Of a DNA stretch of 12,406 nt, positions 1 to 6,360 are shown one piece after another; the stretch's first letter is position 1; each line of letters starts with the position of its first letter. The DNA lies in assembly GCA_050742975.1 (NCBI GenBank), contig JBOGDQ010000293.1:1-12406 (forward strand), given 5' to 3'. Source of the DNA: JBDTGE01 sp050742975 (lineage in GTDB: Bacteria > Actinomycetota > Actinomycetes > Mycobacteriales > Jatrophihabitantaceae). Both the position numbers and the translations under genes were made by a program. Under the pieces are notes generated by a model that had not been told where the DNA came from, did not search any database, and saw nothing but the letters and a program-made list of their open reading frames with translations.

Positions 1-144
1 GTCCAGAGCCGCACCCGCGCCGGTCACCCCGCCGCCGATCACGACGACGTCGAACGCGTCCTCGGTGAGCCGGAGCCAGGCAGCGGCGCGATACGCGGCG
101 TCCAGTCTCGACGCGGCGCCGCCCTTCGGGATCCCCGGCTGCAC
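1..144 (-). CDS. glpD: Glycerol-3-phosphate dehydrogenase, N-terminal fragment (window edge)
   Basis: This is the 5' end of a minus-strand gene that leaves the window at position 1; 48 codons are visible. The translation contains FDVVVIGGGVTGAGAALD (about residues 31-48), the FAD-binding Rossmann glycine motif that opens the GlpD/GlpA family. GlpD oxidises glycerol 3-phosphate to dihydroxyacetone phosphate at the membrane and passes electrons to quinone. Its divergent neighbour is glycerol kinase, which makes its substrate, and this supports the call. I chose the GTG at 144-142 because a TANNNT box (TAGCGT, 157-152) lies 7 nt upstream, which fits a leaderless start. A second GTG at 153-151 is in frame and cannot be excluded. 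No Shine-Dalgarno sequence is visible for either. Other FAD-dependent dehydrogenases share the glycine motif, but the TGAGAALD ending plus the context make GlpD by far the likeliest. Confidence 0.85.
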   Translation of the reverse strand, partial: MQPGIPKGGAASRLDAAYRAAAWLRLTEDAFDVVVIGGGVTGAGAALD

Positions 145-163
145 AAGTGGCACGCTAGCGCGT
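145..163. promoter_or_regulatory. Compact divergent glpD/glpK control region
   Basis: Only 19 bp separate the chosen glpD GTG from the glpK ATG. The centre is the perfect palindrome CGCTAGCG (153-160). On the minus strand it supplies TAGCGT (157-152), a TANNNT -10 box 7 nt before the glpD GTG. On the plus strand the hexamer CACGCT (151-156) sits 7 nt before the glpK ATG but matches the consensus poorly. The two core promoters would overlap back to back, with their -35 regions inside the opposite coding sequence. The promoter assignment is inferred from spacing only. Confidence 0.4.
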
Positions 164-1669
164 ATGCCACCGTCCGTCGTCGCCGCGATCGACCAGGGAA
201 CGACGTCCACCCGCTGCCTGCTCTTCGATCACGATGCGCAGGTGGTGGCCGCCGACCAGGTCGAGCACCGCCAGCACCTGCCGCGGCCGGGGTGGGTGGA
301 GCACGACGCCACCGAGATCTGGACGAACACGCTTGCGGTGCTGGCCGGCGCGCTAGCGCGGGCCGGGCTCGGCGCGGCCGGCGTCGCAGCCGTCGGCATC
401 GCCAACCAGCGCGAGACGACCGTGGTCTGGGACCGCACCACGGGCGAGCCCATCGCTCCGGCAATCGTCTGGCAGGACACCCGCACGCAGCAGATCTGCG
501 ACGAGCTCGCCGCTCTGGGCGGGGGCACGGAGCGCTACCGCGAGCGCGTCGGGCTGCCGCTCGCGACGTACTTCGCGGGCCCGAAGGTGCGCTGGCTGCT
601 GGACAACGTCGACGGCGCCCGGGCGCGCGCGGACGCCGGCGAGCTGGCGTTCGGGACGATCGACTCGTGGCTGCTGTGGAACCTGTCCGGCGGAGTGCAC
701 GGCGGGGTGCACCTCACCGACCCCACGAACGCCTCGCGCACCATGCTGATGGATCTGGACACGTTGCAGTGGGTGCCCGAGATCGCCGAAGAGATGGGCG
801 TCCCGCTCGCGACGTTGCCGCAGATCCGCTCGTCGGCCGAGGTGTACGCCGAGGTCCGCGCGCCCGGCCCGCTGGCCGGTGTGCCGATCGCCAGCCTGAT
901 GGGCGATCAGCAGGCGGCGATGTTCGGCCAGGCATGCCTGCTGCCGGGCGAGGCGAAGAACACCTACGGCACCGGCAACTTCCTGCTGCTGAACACCGGG
1001 CCCGCGAAGGTGCTGAGCGAGAACGGCCTGCTGACCACGGTCTGTTACGCGCTCGCCGGTGAGCGGCCGGTATACGCGCTGGAGGGCTCGATAGCCGTCA
1101 CCGGATCGCTGGTGCAGTGGCTGCGCGACAACCTCGGCCTGATCGGATCGGCCGAGGAGATCGAGGCGCTCGCGGGCTCGGTCGAGGACAACGGCGGCGC
1201 GTACTTCGTCCCGGCCTTCTCCGGCCTGTTCGCCCCGTACTGGCGCTCGGACGCGCGCGGCGCGATCGTCGGGCTGACCCGGTACGTCAACCGGGGCCAC
1301 CTCGCGCGGGCGGTGCTGGAGGCGACCGCGTTCCAGACCCGCGAGGTCGTCGATGCGATGAACGCCGACTCGGCCGTGGCGCTCACGACCCTGAAGGCCG
1401 ACGGCGGGATGGTCGGCAACGAGCTGCTGATGCAGTTCCAGGCCGACCTGCTGGGCGTGCCCGTGGTGCGTCCGGTCGTGCGCGAGACGACCGCGCTGGG
1501 CGCCGCCTACGGTGCCGGGCTGGCCGTCGGGTTCTGGTCCTCGACGGACGAGATCCGCTCGAACTGGGCCGCCGAGCGCCGGTGGGAGCCGTCGATGGAC
1601 GAGGCTCGCCGGGCGTCCCTGTACGCGGACTGGAAGAAAGCCGTCACCAGAACGTTCGACTGGGTATGA
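164..1669 (+). CDS. glpK: Glycerol kinase
   Basis: An FGGY-family kinase of 501 aa, the usual length for GlpK, which phosphorylates glycerol to sn-glycerol 3-phosphate with ATP in the cytoplasm. The N-terminal phosphate-binding motif AIDQGTTSTR is at residues 8-17 (D10). The glycerol-contacting set of E. coli GlpK is recognisable: NQRET (R83, E84), Y136 in LATYFAGPK, and D248 in GDQQ. YGTGNFLLL (268-276) and ADGGMVGNELLMQFQADLLG near the C-terminus are the ATPase-fold and FGGY signatures. The start is the ATG at 164, which places AIDQGTT where the family expects it; the frame is open further upstream but would add a non-homologous leader. The stop overlaps the next gene as ATGA (1666-1669). 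The allosteric fructose-bisphosphate loop seen in E. coli is not evident. With divergent glpD it forms a glycerol catabolism pair; a glycerol facilitator gene is not in the window. Confidence 0.97.
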   Translation: MPPSVVAAIDQGTTSTRCLLFDHDAQVVAADQVEHRQHLPRPGWVEHDATEIWTNTLAVLAGALARAGLGAAGVAAVGIANQRETTVVWDRTTGEPIAPAIVWQDTRTQQICDELAALGGGTERYRERVGLPLATYFAGPKVRWLLDNVDGARARADAGELAFGTIDSWLLWNLSGGVHGGVHLTDPTNASRTMLMDLDTLQWVPEIAEEMGVPLATLPQIRSSAEVYAEVRAPGPLAGVPIASLMGDQQAAMFGQACLLPGEAKNTYGTGNFLLLNTGPAKVLSENGLLTTVCYALAGERPVYALEGSIAVTGSLVQWLRDNLGLIGSAEEIEALAGSVEDNGGAYFVPAFSGLFAPYWRSDARGAIVGLTRYVNRGHLARAVLEATAFQTREVVDAMNADSAVALTTLKADGGMVGNELLMQFQADLLGVPVVRPVVRETTALGAAYGAGLAVGFWSSTDEIRSNWAAERRWEPSMDEARRASLYADWKKAVTRTFDWV

Positions 1670-2724
1670 CCGATCTTGCGAGCCTGCCGCTGTCCGTCCT
1701 CGATCTCGCACCGGTCGGCGACGGCGCGAGCGCCACGCAGGCGGTGCAGTCCTCCCTCGCGGTGGCCCGGCGAGCGGACGAGCTGGGCTTCACCCGGTTC
1801 TGGCTGGCCGAGCACCACAGCATGCCCGGCATCGCCAGCTCGGCACCGGCCGTCCTGATCGGTGCGGTCGCCGCGGCCACGCGCGACATCCGCGTCGGGT
1901 CGGGCGGGGTGATGCTGCCCAACCACGCGCCGCTCGTCGTCGCCGAGCAGTTCGGGACGCTCGCGGCGCTGCACCCCGGCCGCATCGACCTCGGGCTCGG
2001 CCGGGCTCCCGGCACCGACCAGCTGACCGCGGCGGCGCTGCGCCGCTCGGCCAAGCAGCTCGGGCCGAACGACTTCCCGGAGCAGCTCGGCGAGCTGGCG
2101 GCCTTCCTGACCGGCGAGTTCCCGGACGGCCACCCGTATCAGGCGATCCGCGCGGTCCCGACGGCCGAGCAGGCGCCGCCGATCTGGCTGCTCGGCTCCA
2201 GCCTGTACAGCGCCGAGCTGGCCGGCCTGCTCGGCCTGCCGTTCGCGTTCGCGCACCACTTCAGCGCGGCGCACACGCTGCCCGCGCTCGAGCGGTACCG
2301 CAACGCCTTCACTTCCGGGCGGGCGCTGGACGAGCCGTACGCGATGGTGACCGTGTCCGCCGTGTGCGCGCCGACCGATGCCGAGGCCGAGGCGATCGCG
2401 CTGCCGGCCGCGCTGTCGTTCCTGCGGCTGCGCCAGGGCCGCCCGGGCACGCTGCCGACGCCCGAGCAGGCCGCGGCCTACCCGTGGGCGCCGCACGAGC
2501 ATGCCTTCGTCGCCGATCGACGCGTCGGGCAGGCCGTCGGCTCGCCCTCGACGGTCCGCGACCAGCTGGCCGAGCTGATCGAGGCCACCGCGCCGGACGA
2601 GCTGATGATCACCACGCTCGTCCACTCGCCGCAGGACCGCATCCGCTCGACCGAGCTCGTGCGCGGCCTGTTCGGCGAGTGCCCCCGCGGCTTGCAGCAG
2701 AACGGCGGCCTGCAGCAGACCTGA
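1666..2724 (+). CDS. Luciferase-like (LLM class, MsnO8-type) flavin-dependent oxidoreductase
   Basis: A 352-aa TIM-barrel protein of the bacterial luciferase-like superfamily. The blocks are typical of the MsnO8/YhbW subgroup: PLSVLDLAPVG near residue 8, EHHSMPGIASSAP (49-61), VGSGGVMLPNHAPLVVAEQF (77-96) and LHPGRIDLGLGRAPGTDQ (102-119). Members use FMNH2 (some relatives F420) to oxidise small organic substrates; the substrate here is unknown. The ATG at 1666 overlaps the glpK stop as ATGA, so translation is probably coupled to glpK. Whether the two act in one pathway is not shown by the sequence. The C-terminus carries a small duplicated LQQ segment (LQQNGGLQQT) that looks like local repeat expansion outside the barrel. 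Family confidence is high; function is unassigned. Confidence 0.93.
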   Translation: MTDLASLPLSVLDLAPVGDGASATQAVQSSLAVARRADELGFTRFWLAEHHSMPGIASSAPAVLIGAVAAATRDIRVGSGGVMLPNHAPLVVAEQFGTLAALHPGRIDLGLGRAPGTDQLTAAALRRSAKQLGPNDFPEQLGELAAFLTGEFPDGHPYQAIRAVPTAEQAPPIWLLGSSLYSAELAGLLGLPFAFAHHFSAAHTLPALERYRNAFTSGRALDEPYAMVTVSAVCAPTDAEAEAIALPAALSFLRLRQGRPGTLPTPEQAAAYPWAPHEHAFVADRRVGQAVGSPSTVRDQLAELIEATAPDELMITTLVHSPQDRIRSTELVRGLFGECPRGLQQNGGLQQT

Positions 2725-2755
2725 GGGCGCGACACGCGTGCCGGGGCGGTGGGCC

Positions 2756-2759
2756 AGGA
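2756..2759 (+). promoter_or_regulatory. Shine-Dalgarno site deciding the GH3 lipoprotein start
   Basis: AGGA lies 7 nt before the ATG at 2767. This favours that ATG over the in-frame GTG at 2749, which would add six residues (MGQDGR) ahead of an otherwise classical lipoprotein signal peptide. Confidence 0.6.
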
Positions 2760-2766
2760 TGGGCGC

Positions 2767-4005
2767 ATGCCCCGACGCGTTCTGCTGATCCCGGCCGTGC
2801 TGATCGCGATGCTGGCCGGGTGCTCGACGGGTGCACCGGCTCACCCCGGCTCGTCCGCCGGTCCGAACAGCACGTCCGACGCTCCGAGCACCACGTCCGG
2901 GAGCTCGTCGTCCGGGAGCACGTCGTCCGGGAGCGCGTCGTCGACCGGTTCCGCCCCGACCAGCCCCAGTCCGACCAGCTCGGCGCAGATACAGCTCGAG
3001 ACGATGAGCCTGCCCGAGCGGGTCGGTCAGCTGTTCATGGTCGACTGCCCCAGCACCGGCGTCGGCCAGGCGAGCGCCACCGCGATCACGCGCTACCACG
3101 TCGGCTCGGTGATCCTCGACGGCAACAGCGACCTCGGCGTCGAGGGCACGGCGGCGGTCGTCGCCCGGCTGCAGAAGCTCATCACGCGCGGCCCGCAGCT
3201 GTTCGTGGCCACCGATCAGGAGGGCGGCGAGGTCCAGCGGCTGCGGGGCAGCGGGTTCTCCGCGATCCCCAGCGCGCTCGAGCAGGGCACGCAGAACCCC
3301 GGCCAGCTCAAGGTGAACACCACGGTGTGGGCCGGTCAGCTGCGCGCGGCCGGGATCAACGTCGACCTCGCCCCCGTCCTGGACACAGTGCCCGCGAACT
3401 TCGGATCGAACCCGCCCATCGGCGACCTCGACCGCGAGTTCGGCCACGACCCGGAGACGGTCAGCAGTCACGGTGTGGCCGTGACGGCCGGCCTGGCCGC
3501 GGCCGGTGTCGACGCGACGGTGAAGCACTTTCCCGGGCTGGGCCGGGTCTCGGCCAACACCGACACGACGGCGGGCGTCACGGACAGCGTGACCACGCGA
3601 CACGATCCGTACCTGGCCCCGTTCGCAGCGGCGATCAGGGCCGGTGCACCGTTCGTGATGGTGTCGACGGCCGTCTACTCCAGGATCGACCCGACCCATC
3701 CGGCCGCGTTCTCCAAGACCGTCGTCACCGGCATGCTGCGGGACGACCTCGGCTTCAAGGGCGTCGTGATCACCGACGACGTCGGCGCGGCCAAGCAGGT
3801 GAGCGGGTACCCGGTCGGCGCGCGCGCGGTCGACTTCATCACCGCCGGAGGTGACATGGTGCTGACCGTGGACGCCACCCAGGCCGCGGCGATGACCCAG
3901 GCGGTGCTGGCCAAGGCCCAGAGCAGCCCGGCGTTCAAGGCGCTCGTCGACGCGGCGGCGCTGCGGGTGCTGCAGGCCAAGCAGGCCCGCGGGCTGCTGC
4001 CGTAG
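2767..4005 (+). CDS. Secreted lipoprotein, glycoside hydrolase family 3 (NagZ/LpqI-like)
   Basis: A 412-aa protein with a lipoprotein signal peptide: basic MPRR, a hydrophobic stretch, and lipobox L16-A17-G18-C19. A Ser/Thr/Gly-rich linker (about residues 20-75) follows, partly built from 15-nt repeats, and then a single GH3 N-terminal barrel domain. Motifs include FVATDQEGGEVQRL, KHFPG (253-257), the VMVSTAVYSRIDP block and ITDD with D337 as the expected nucleophile. Characterised relatives are exo-beta-N-acetylglucosaminidases acting on cell-wall fragments, so a role in muropeptide turnover outside the membrane is the reasonable inference. The usual NagZ sequence after KHFPGHG carries a D-x-H acid/base pair. 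Here the segment reads GLGRVSANTDTTAGVTD and has no histidine, so either the mechanism differs or activity is altered. A C-terminal GH3 domain is absent, as in NagZ. It lies 42 nt after the oxidoreductase gene on the same strand. Confidence 0.9.
   Translation: MPRRVLLIPAVLIAMLAGCSTGAPAHPGSSAGPNSTSDAPSTTSGSSSSGSTSSGSASSTGSAPTSPSPTSSAQIQLETMSLPERVGQLFMVDCPSTGVGQASATAITRYHVGSVILDGNSDLGVEGTAAVVARLQKLITRGPQLFVATDQEGGEVQRLRGSGFSAIPSALEQGTQNPGQLKVNTTVWAGQLRAAGINVDLAPVLDTVPANFGSNPPIGDLDREFGHDPETVSSHGVAVTAGLAAAGVDATVKHFPGLGRVSANTDTTAGVTDSVTTRHDPYLAPFAAAIRAGAPFVMVSTAVYSRIDPTHPAAFSKTVVTGMLRDDLGFKGVVITDDVGAAKQVSGYPVGARAVDFITAGGDMVLTVDATQAAAMTQAVLAKAQSSPAFKALVDAAALRVLQAKQARGLLP
2894..2935 (+). repeat. 15-bp tandem repeats in the lipoprotein linker
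   Basis: Two adjacent 15-nt units, CGTCGTCCGGGAGCA (2906-2920) and CGTCGTCCGGGAGCG (2921-2935), are preceded by a 12-nt version lacking one triplet (2894-2905). All are in frame and encode Ser/Gly/Thr-rich linker. Unit number could vary between strains without breaking the frame. Confidence 0.85.
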
Positions 4006-4018
4006 CCGGTTGATCTGG

Positions 4019-5202
4019 TCAAGTCTGACTAGGTACGCCTGCCACATAGCCGAGATGGTGAGCGTCTACGAAGCCAAGACGCATCTGTCCCGCCTGCTCG
4101 AGAGCCTCGTGCATCTCGGGGTGTTCGCCGACGATGAGCAGGTGTCGCTCGTCCTCATCGCCGGGGTCGAGGTGCGGGAAGTCCTCGTCCCCGATCCGCG
4201 TGCCGAAGTAGGGCATGGCGAACAGGCGACGATCGAGGATCTGCTGCACCTGCTCGGGATCGGCGTCCTCGTCGAGGTCCTCGAGTAGTGCGCGGATCGG
4301 CGACGCGCCGGCCATGTCGTCGTAAGCCTCGTCGAAGCCGCCGAGGATCGCGTCCACGGCCTCGTCCAGTGCATCGACCGCGGCCGGCGGAAGCTGCATG
4401 CGCTTACCGGCCCATCGCGTCCAGGCCCGGACGACGCCGGGAAGCGCGGCGCGATCATCCTCGTCGAAGATGACCTTGCGCGGCAGGTAGCCGAGCAGCA
4501 ACGTCTCCAGCTTCGCCGGGCTCACCCGCAGCGGCTGCCCGGCGTCGTAGTCGCATCCGTAGTCGACGATGAGCCGCGCGCAGTACCGAGCTGCGGACGA
4601 GTCCGTGCTGCCGACGGTTTCACGCACGAACTCCTCGACGATCCGGTCGCGCTCGGCGTCGGTCAGGTCCGCTACCGGCAGCGCCGGCACCGGACCCGGC
4701 ATCGCCCGGCATCGGGCGAGCGCGAGCAGGCGCAGGTCGCTGTAGTCCTCGCCTGCGTCGGGATCCATCGTCATGTCGGTAGCGGCGATGCCCGCCTCGA
4801 TCAGGCTGCGGACCTGCTCGGGCGCGAGCTCCTCGAAGCGGGCAATACCGCCACTGTCCAGCTGCGCGCGTCGCATCTCGCGTCGGACGGTCTGGACGTC
4901 GTCGGTTATACCGAGGTCCTTCACCCACCCGCCCAGGTGGTTGTAGTCGATCAGGACGAGCAGGCCGTGCCGCTTGGCCGCCCGCTCGAAGGTGCACAGC
5001 ACGCTGGCCTGGTCGCCCCAGACGTCGATGACCTGACTGGCCTGGACACAACGGACCTCTCCGAGCAGTGCCGTCCACGTCGGCTCGGTCCCCACCACCG
5101 CCGCGAGCGCGTCGGCCGACCTTGCGGCCGCCTCGCGTTGCTCGCCGCTCTCGGCTTGGCCTTCTTTTTCCGTCCTCTGCTCTGCGGGCTCATCGTGCCC
5201 AT
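4019..5202 (-). pseudogene. Uncharacterised actinobacterial protein gene, probably frameshifted and truncated
   Basis: Most of this gene is read in the frame open from the TTG at 5254 to the TGA at 4019. The convincing part runs from about 5131 to 4103. It includes VIDVWGDQASVLCTFERAAK, LVLIDYNHLGGWVKDLGITD and an acidic C-terminal half ending near DEDERHLLIVGEHPEMHEAL. From memory this resembles an uncharacterised actinobacterial family of about 400 aa or more; I know no function. Two oddities appear. First, a typical basic start, MSPQSRGRKKKAKP, lies in a different frame (ATG at 5202-5200 or 5193-5191); G/C third-position bias favours that frame down to about 5131 and the long frame after it. 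An N-terminal block seems to be missing between the two. Second, past about 4103 the sequence becomes the antisense of the antitoxin remnant, so the native C-terminus is gone. A shorter product from a GTG at 5098 or 5095 is possible. The alternative is an intact fast-evolving gene starting at TTG 5254, which I find less likely. Confidence 0.55.
4055..4102 (+). pseudogene. 5' remnant of a Phd/YefM-type antitoxin gene
   Basis: Starting at the ATG at 4055, the translation MVSVYEAKTHLSRLLE is the characteristic N-terminus of Phd/YefM-type antitoxins (prevent-host-death family), which bind operator DNA and neutralise a partner toxin such as a PIN-domain VapC or Doc. After about 16 codons the resemblance stops. 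The frame then runs, open to 4288, through what is the antisense of the conserved C-terminal part of the minus-strand gene next door. The antitoxin's remaining part (normally about 70-90 aa in all) and any toxin gene are absent. The joint probably lies near CTCGAG (4097-4102), a sequence that would fit both partners. A product of about 77 aa could still be translated, but all beyond residue 16 or so is chimeric. The leader (4006-4054) is visibly lower in GC than its surroundings, as expected for a gene-specific promoter region. Confidence 0.6.
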
Positions 5203-5256
5203 GGTGCCAGCCGAGCCGCCAGGACGCGGGCCCTGCTGGCCCGGTGAGAGGCAACG

Positions 5257-5262
5257 TAGTAT
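5257..5262 (+). promoter_or_regulatory. -10 box of a probable leaderless promoter for the GT87 gene
   Basis: TAGTAT is an excellent TANNNT -10 element and lies exactly 7 nt before the GTG at 5270. Transcription would then start at or next to the start codon, the common leaderless arrangement in actinomycetes. No convincing -35 hexamer is visible. It supports the GTG at 5270 as the original start of the downstream gene. Confidence 0.6.
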
Positions 5263-5269
5263 CCGTGCC

Positions 5270-6357
5270 GTGGCTAGCACGGAGTCAGCGCAGCCAACCT
5301 CGCCCCGCCGCGGTGTGGCCCCCGGACTCCTGATCCTGCGCGCCGGCACGGCGGACCGTGTGTCGCCGGCGGCGTGGGTGCTGTGCTTGGCCTCGGCCGC
5401 GCTGTGGTTTGCCGTTCACTTCGCCGTCCATCCGCACATGCTCGATCTGAGCGTCTACCGCGCCGAGGGGTTCGCGCTCCGTCACGGTGCCTGGCCCTGC
5501 TCGCGGCCGCGGTCGAACTCGCCCGGCGCCTGGTCGGCCAGCACACCGCGAGCCCGCTCATCGTCCCGCTGGTTACGGCTATCGCGATCTGGTGCGAGCC
5601 GGTGTTCGCGACCTTGCATTTCGGACAGATCAACCTGCTCATCATGGTCCTCGTCTTGTGGGATTTCAGCCGAGCCCCGGACGCGCGCGGTCGTGGCGTC
5701 GCGCTCGGCTTGGCGACCGCGTTGAAGGTGACCCCGGCGATCTTCGTTGTATACCTGCTGCTGATCCGAAGGTTCCGGTTCGCCGCAACCGCGATCGGCG
5801 CCTTCACCTGCCTCGCTGTTGTGTCGATCGCGGTGCGACCCCACGACACCGTTCGCTACTGGACGTCATTGGTCTTCGATACTCGACGGGTCGGCAACCT
5901 GGCCAACCCCGCCAACCAGTCGTTGCGCGGCGTGCTGGTGCGCGCCGCGCATCAGTTGAACCTGGGGTTCACCGCCACGGCGATGATCGCGGTCGCTGCG
6001 GTGCTCGGCCTCGCCTGCAGCGCCCGGGCGTACCGGCAACGCGGCGAGGCCTGGGGCCTGTGCGCGGCAGCGGTGACCGGCCTGCTCGTCAGCCCGGTCT
6101 CGTGGTCGCATCACTGGGTCTGGTGCGTGCCGATCGCGGTACTCTTCGTGACCGCGAGCCCCGCGGCGTCCTGGCGGACGCGAGGCATCCTAGGCGTCGC
6201 CTGCCTCGTCTTCGTCAGCTACCGCGTGTCGGCGATGGTCCCGTCGCATCAGTTGCGGAACCTGCACATGAGCCCCGTGGCCCAACTGGACGCCGTGCCT
6301 TACGTGCTGTTCGGCGTGCTGTTCCTGGCGCTGGCCGCCCTTCGGCGCAGCCCTTGA
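5270..6357 (+). pseudogene. GT87/DUF2029 membrane mannosyltransferase-like gene, broken by an out-of-frame internal deletion
   Basis: Two frames together give one polytopic GT-C glycosyltransferase of the PimE/DUF2029 type, which uses polyprenyl-phosphate sugars at the outer face of the membrane. Frame one starts at GTG 5270 and gives a short cytoplasmic leader, a first membrane segment (about residues 36-53) and MLDLSVYRAEGFALRHGAW. D59 in this block matches the essential first-loop Asp of PimE. From about 5488 the homology continues in another frame: LALLAAAVELARRLVG, the EPVFATLHFGQINLLIMVL block, FDTRRVGNLANPANQSLRGV and SWSHHWVWCVP, ending at TGA 6357. Intact relatives have roughly 50-70 residues between these halves (the DLYG...TYPPFAALLF region and a membrane segment), absent here. 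Without the shift, translation from 5270 leaves the family after about 75 residues. The C-terminal frame is open from 5374, but its first 40 or so residues are unrelated to the family. It converges on add with 3 bp between stops. Confidence 0.75.
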
Positions 6358-6360
6358 CGG

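Noticed and set aside
2749..2766. GTG at 2749 as the start of the GH3 lipoprotein
   Set aside because: The ATG at 2767 has AGGA at 7 nt and gives a classical signal peptide. The GTG would add acidic residues ahead of the basic region.
1507..4047. 846-codon open frame on the minus strand
   Set aside because: It is antisense to glpK, the oxidoreductase and the GH3 gene. Its translation is low-complexity Arg/Gly/Leu-rich and matches no family, as expected of a shadow frame in high-GC DNA.
5160..5172. Programmed frameshift at the A5 run (minus strand) joining the two frames of the uncharacterised gene
   Set aside because: GC3 suggests the first frame continues to about 5131, past the A-run. A shift would also not explain the apparently missing N-terminal block. 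A deletion fits better.
5374..6357. Open frame taken as an intact 327-aa glycosyltransferase
   Set aside because: Its first 40 or so residues are Arg-rich and unrelated to the family, while the true N-terminus with a promoter box sits in another frame from 5270. It is better described as the 3' part of a broken gene.
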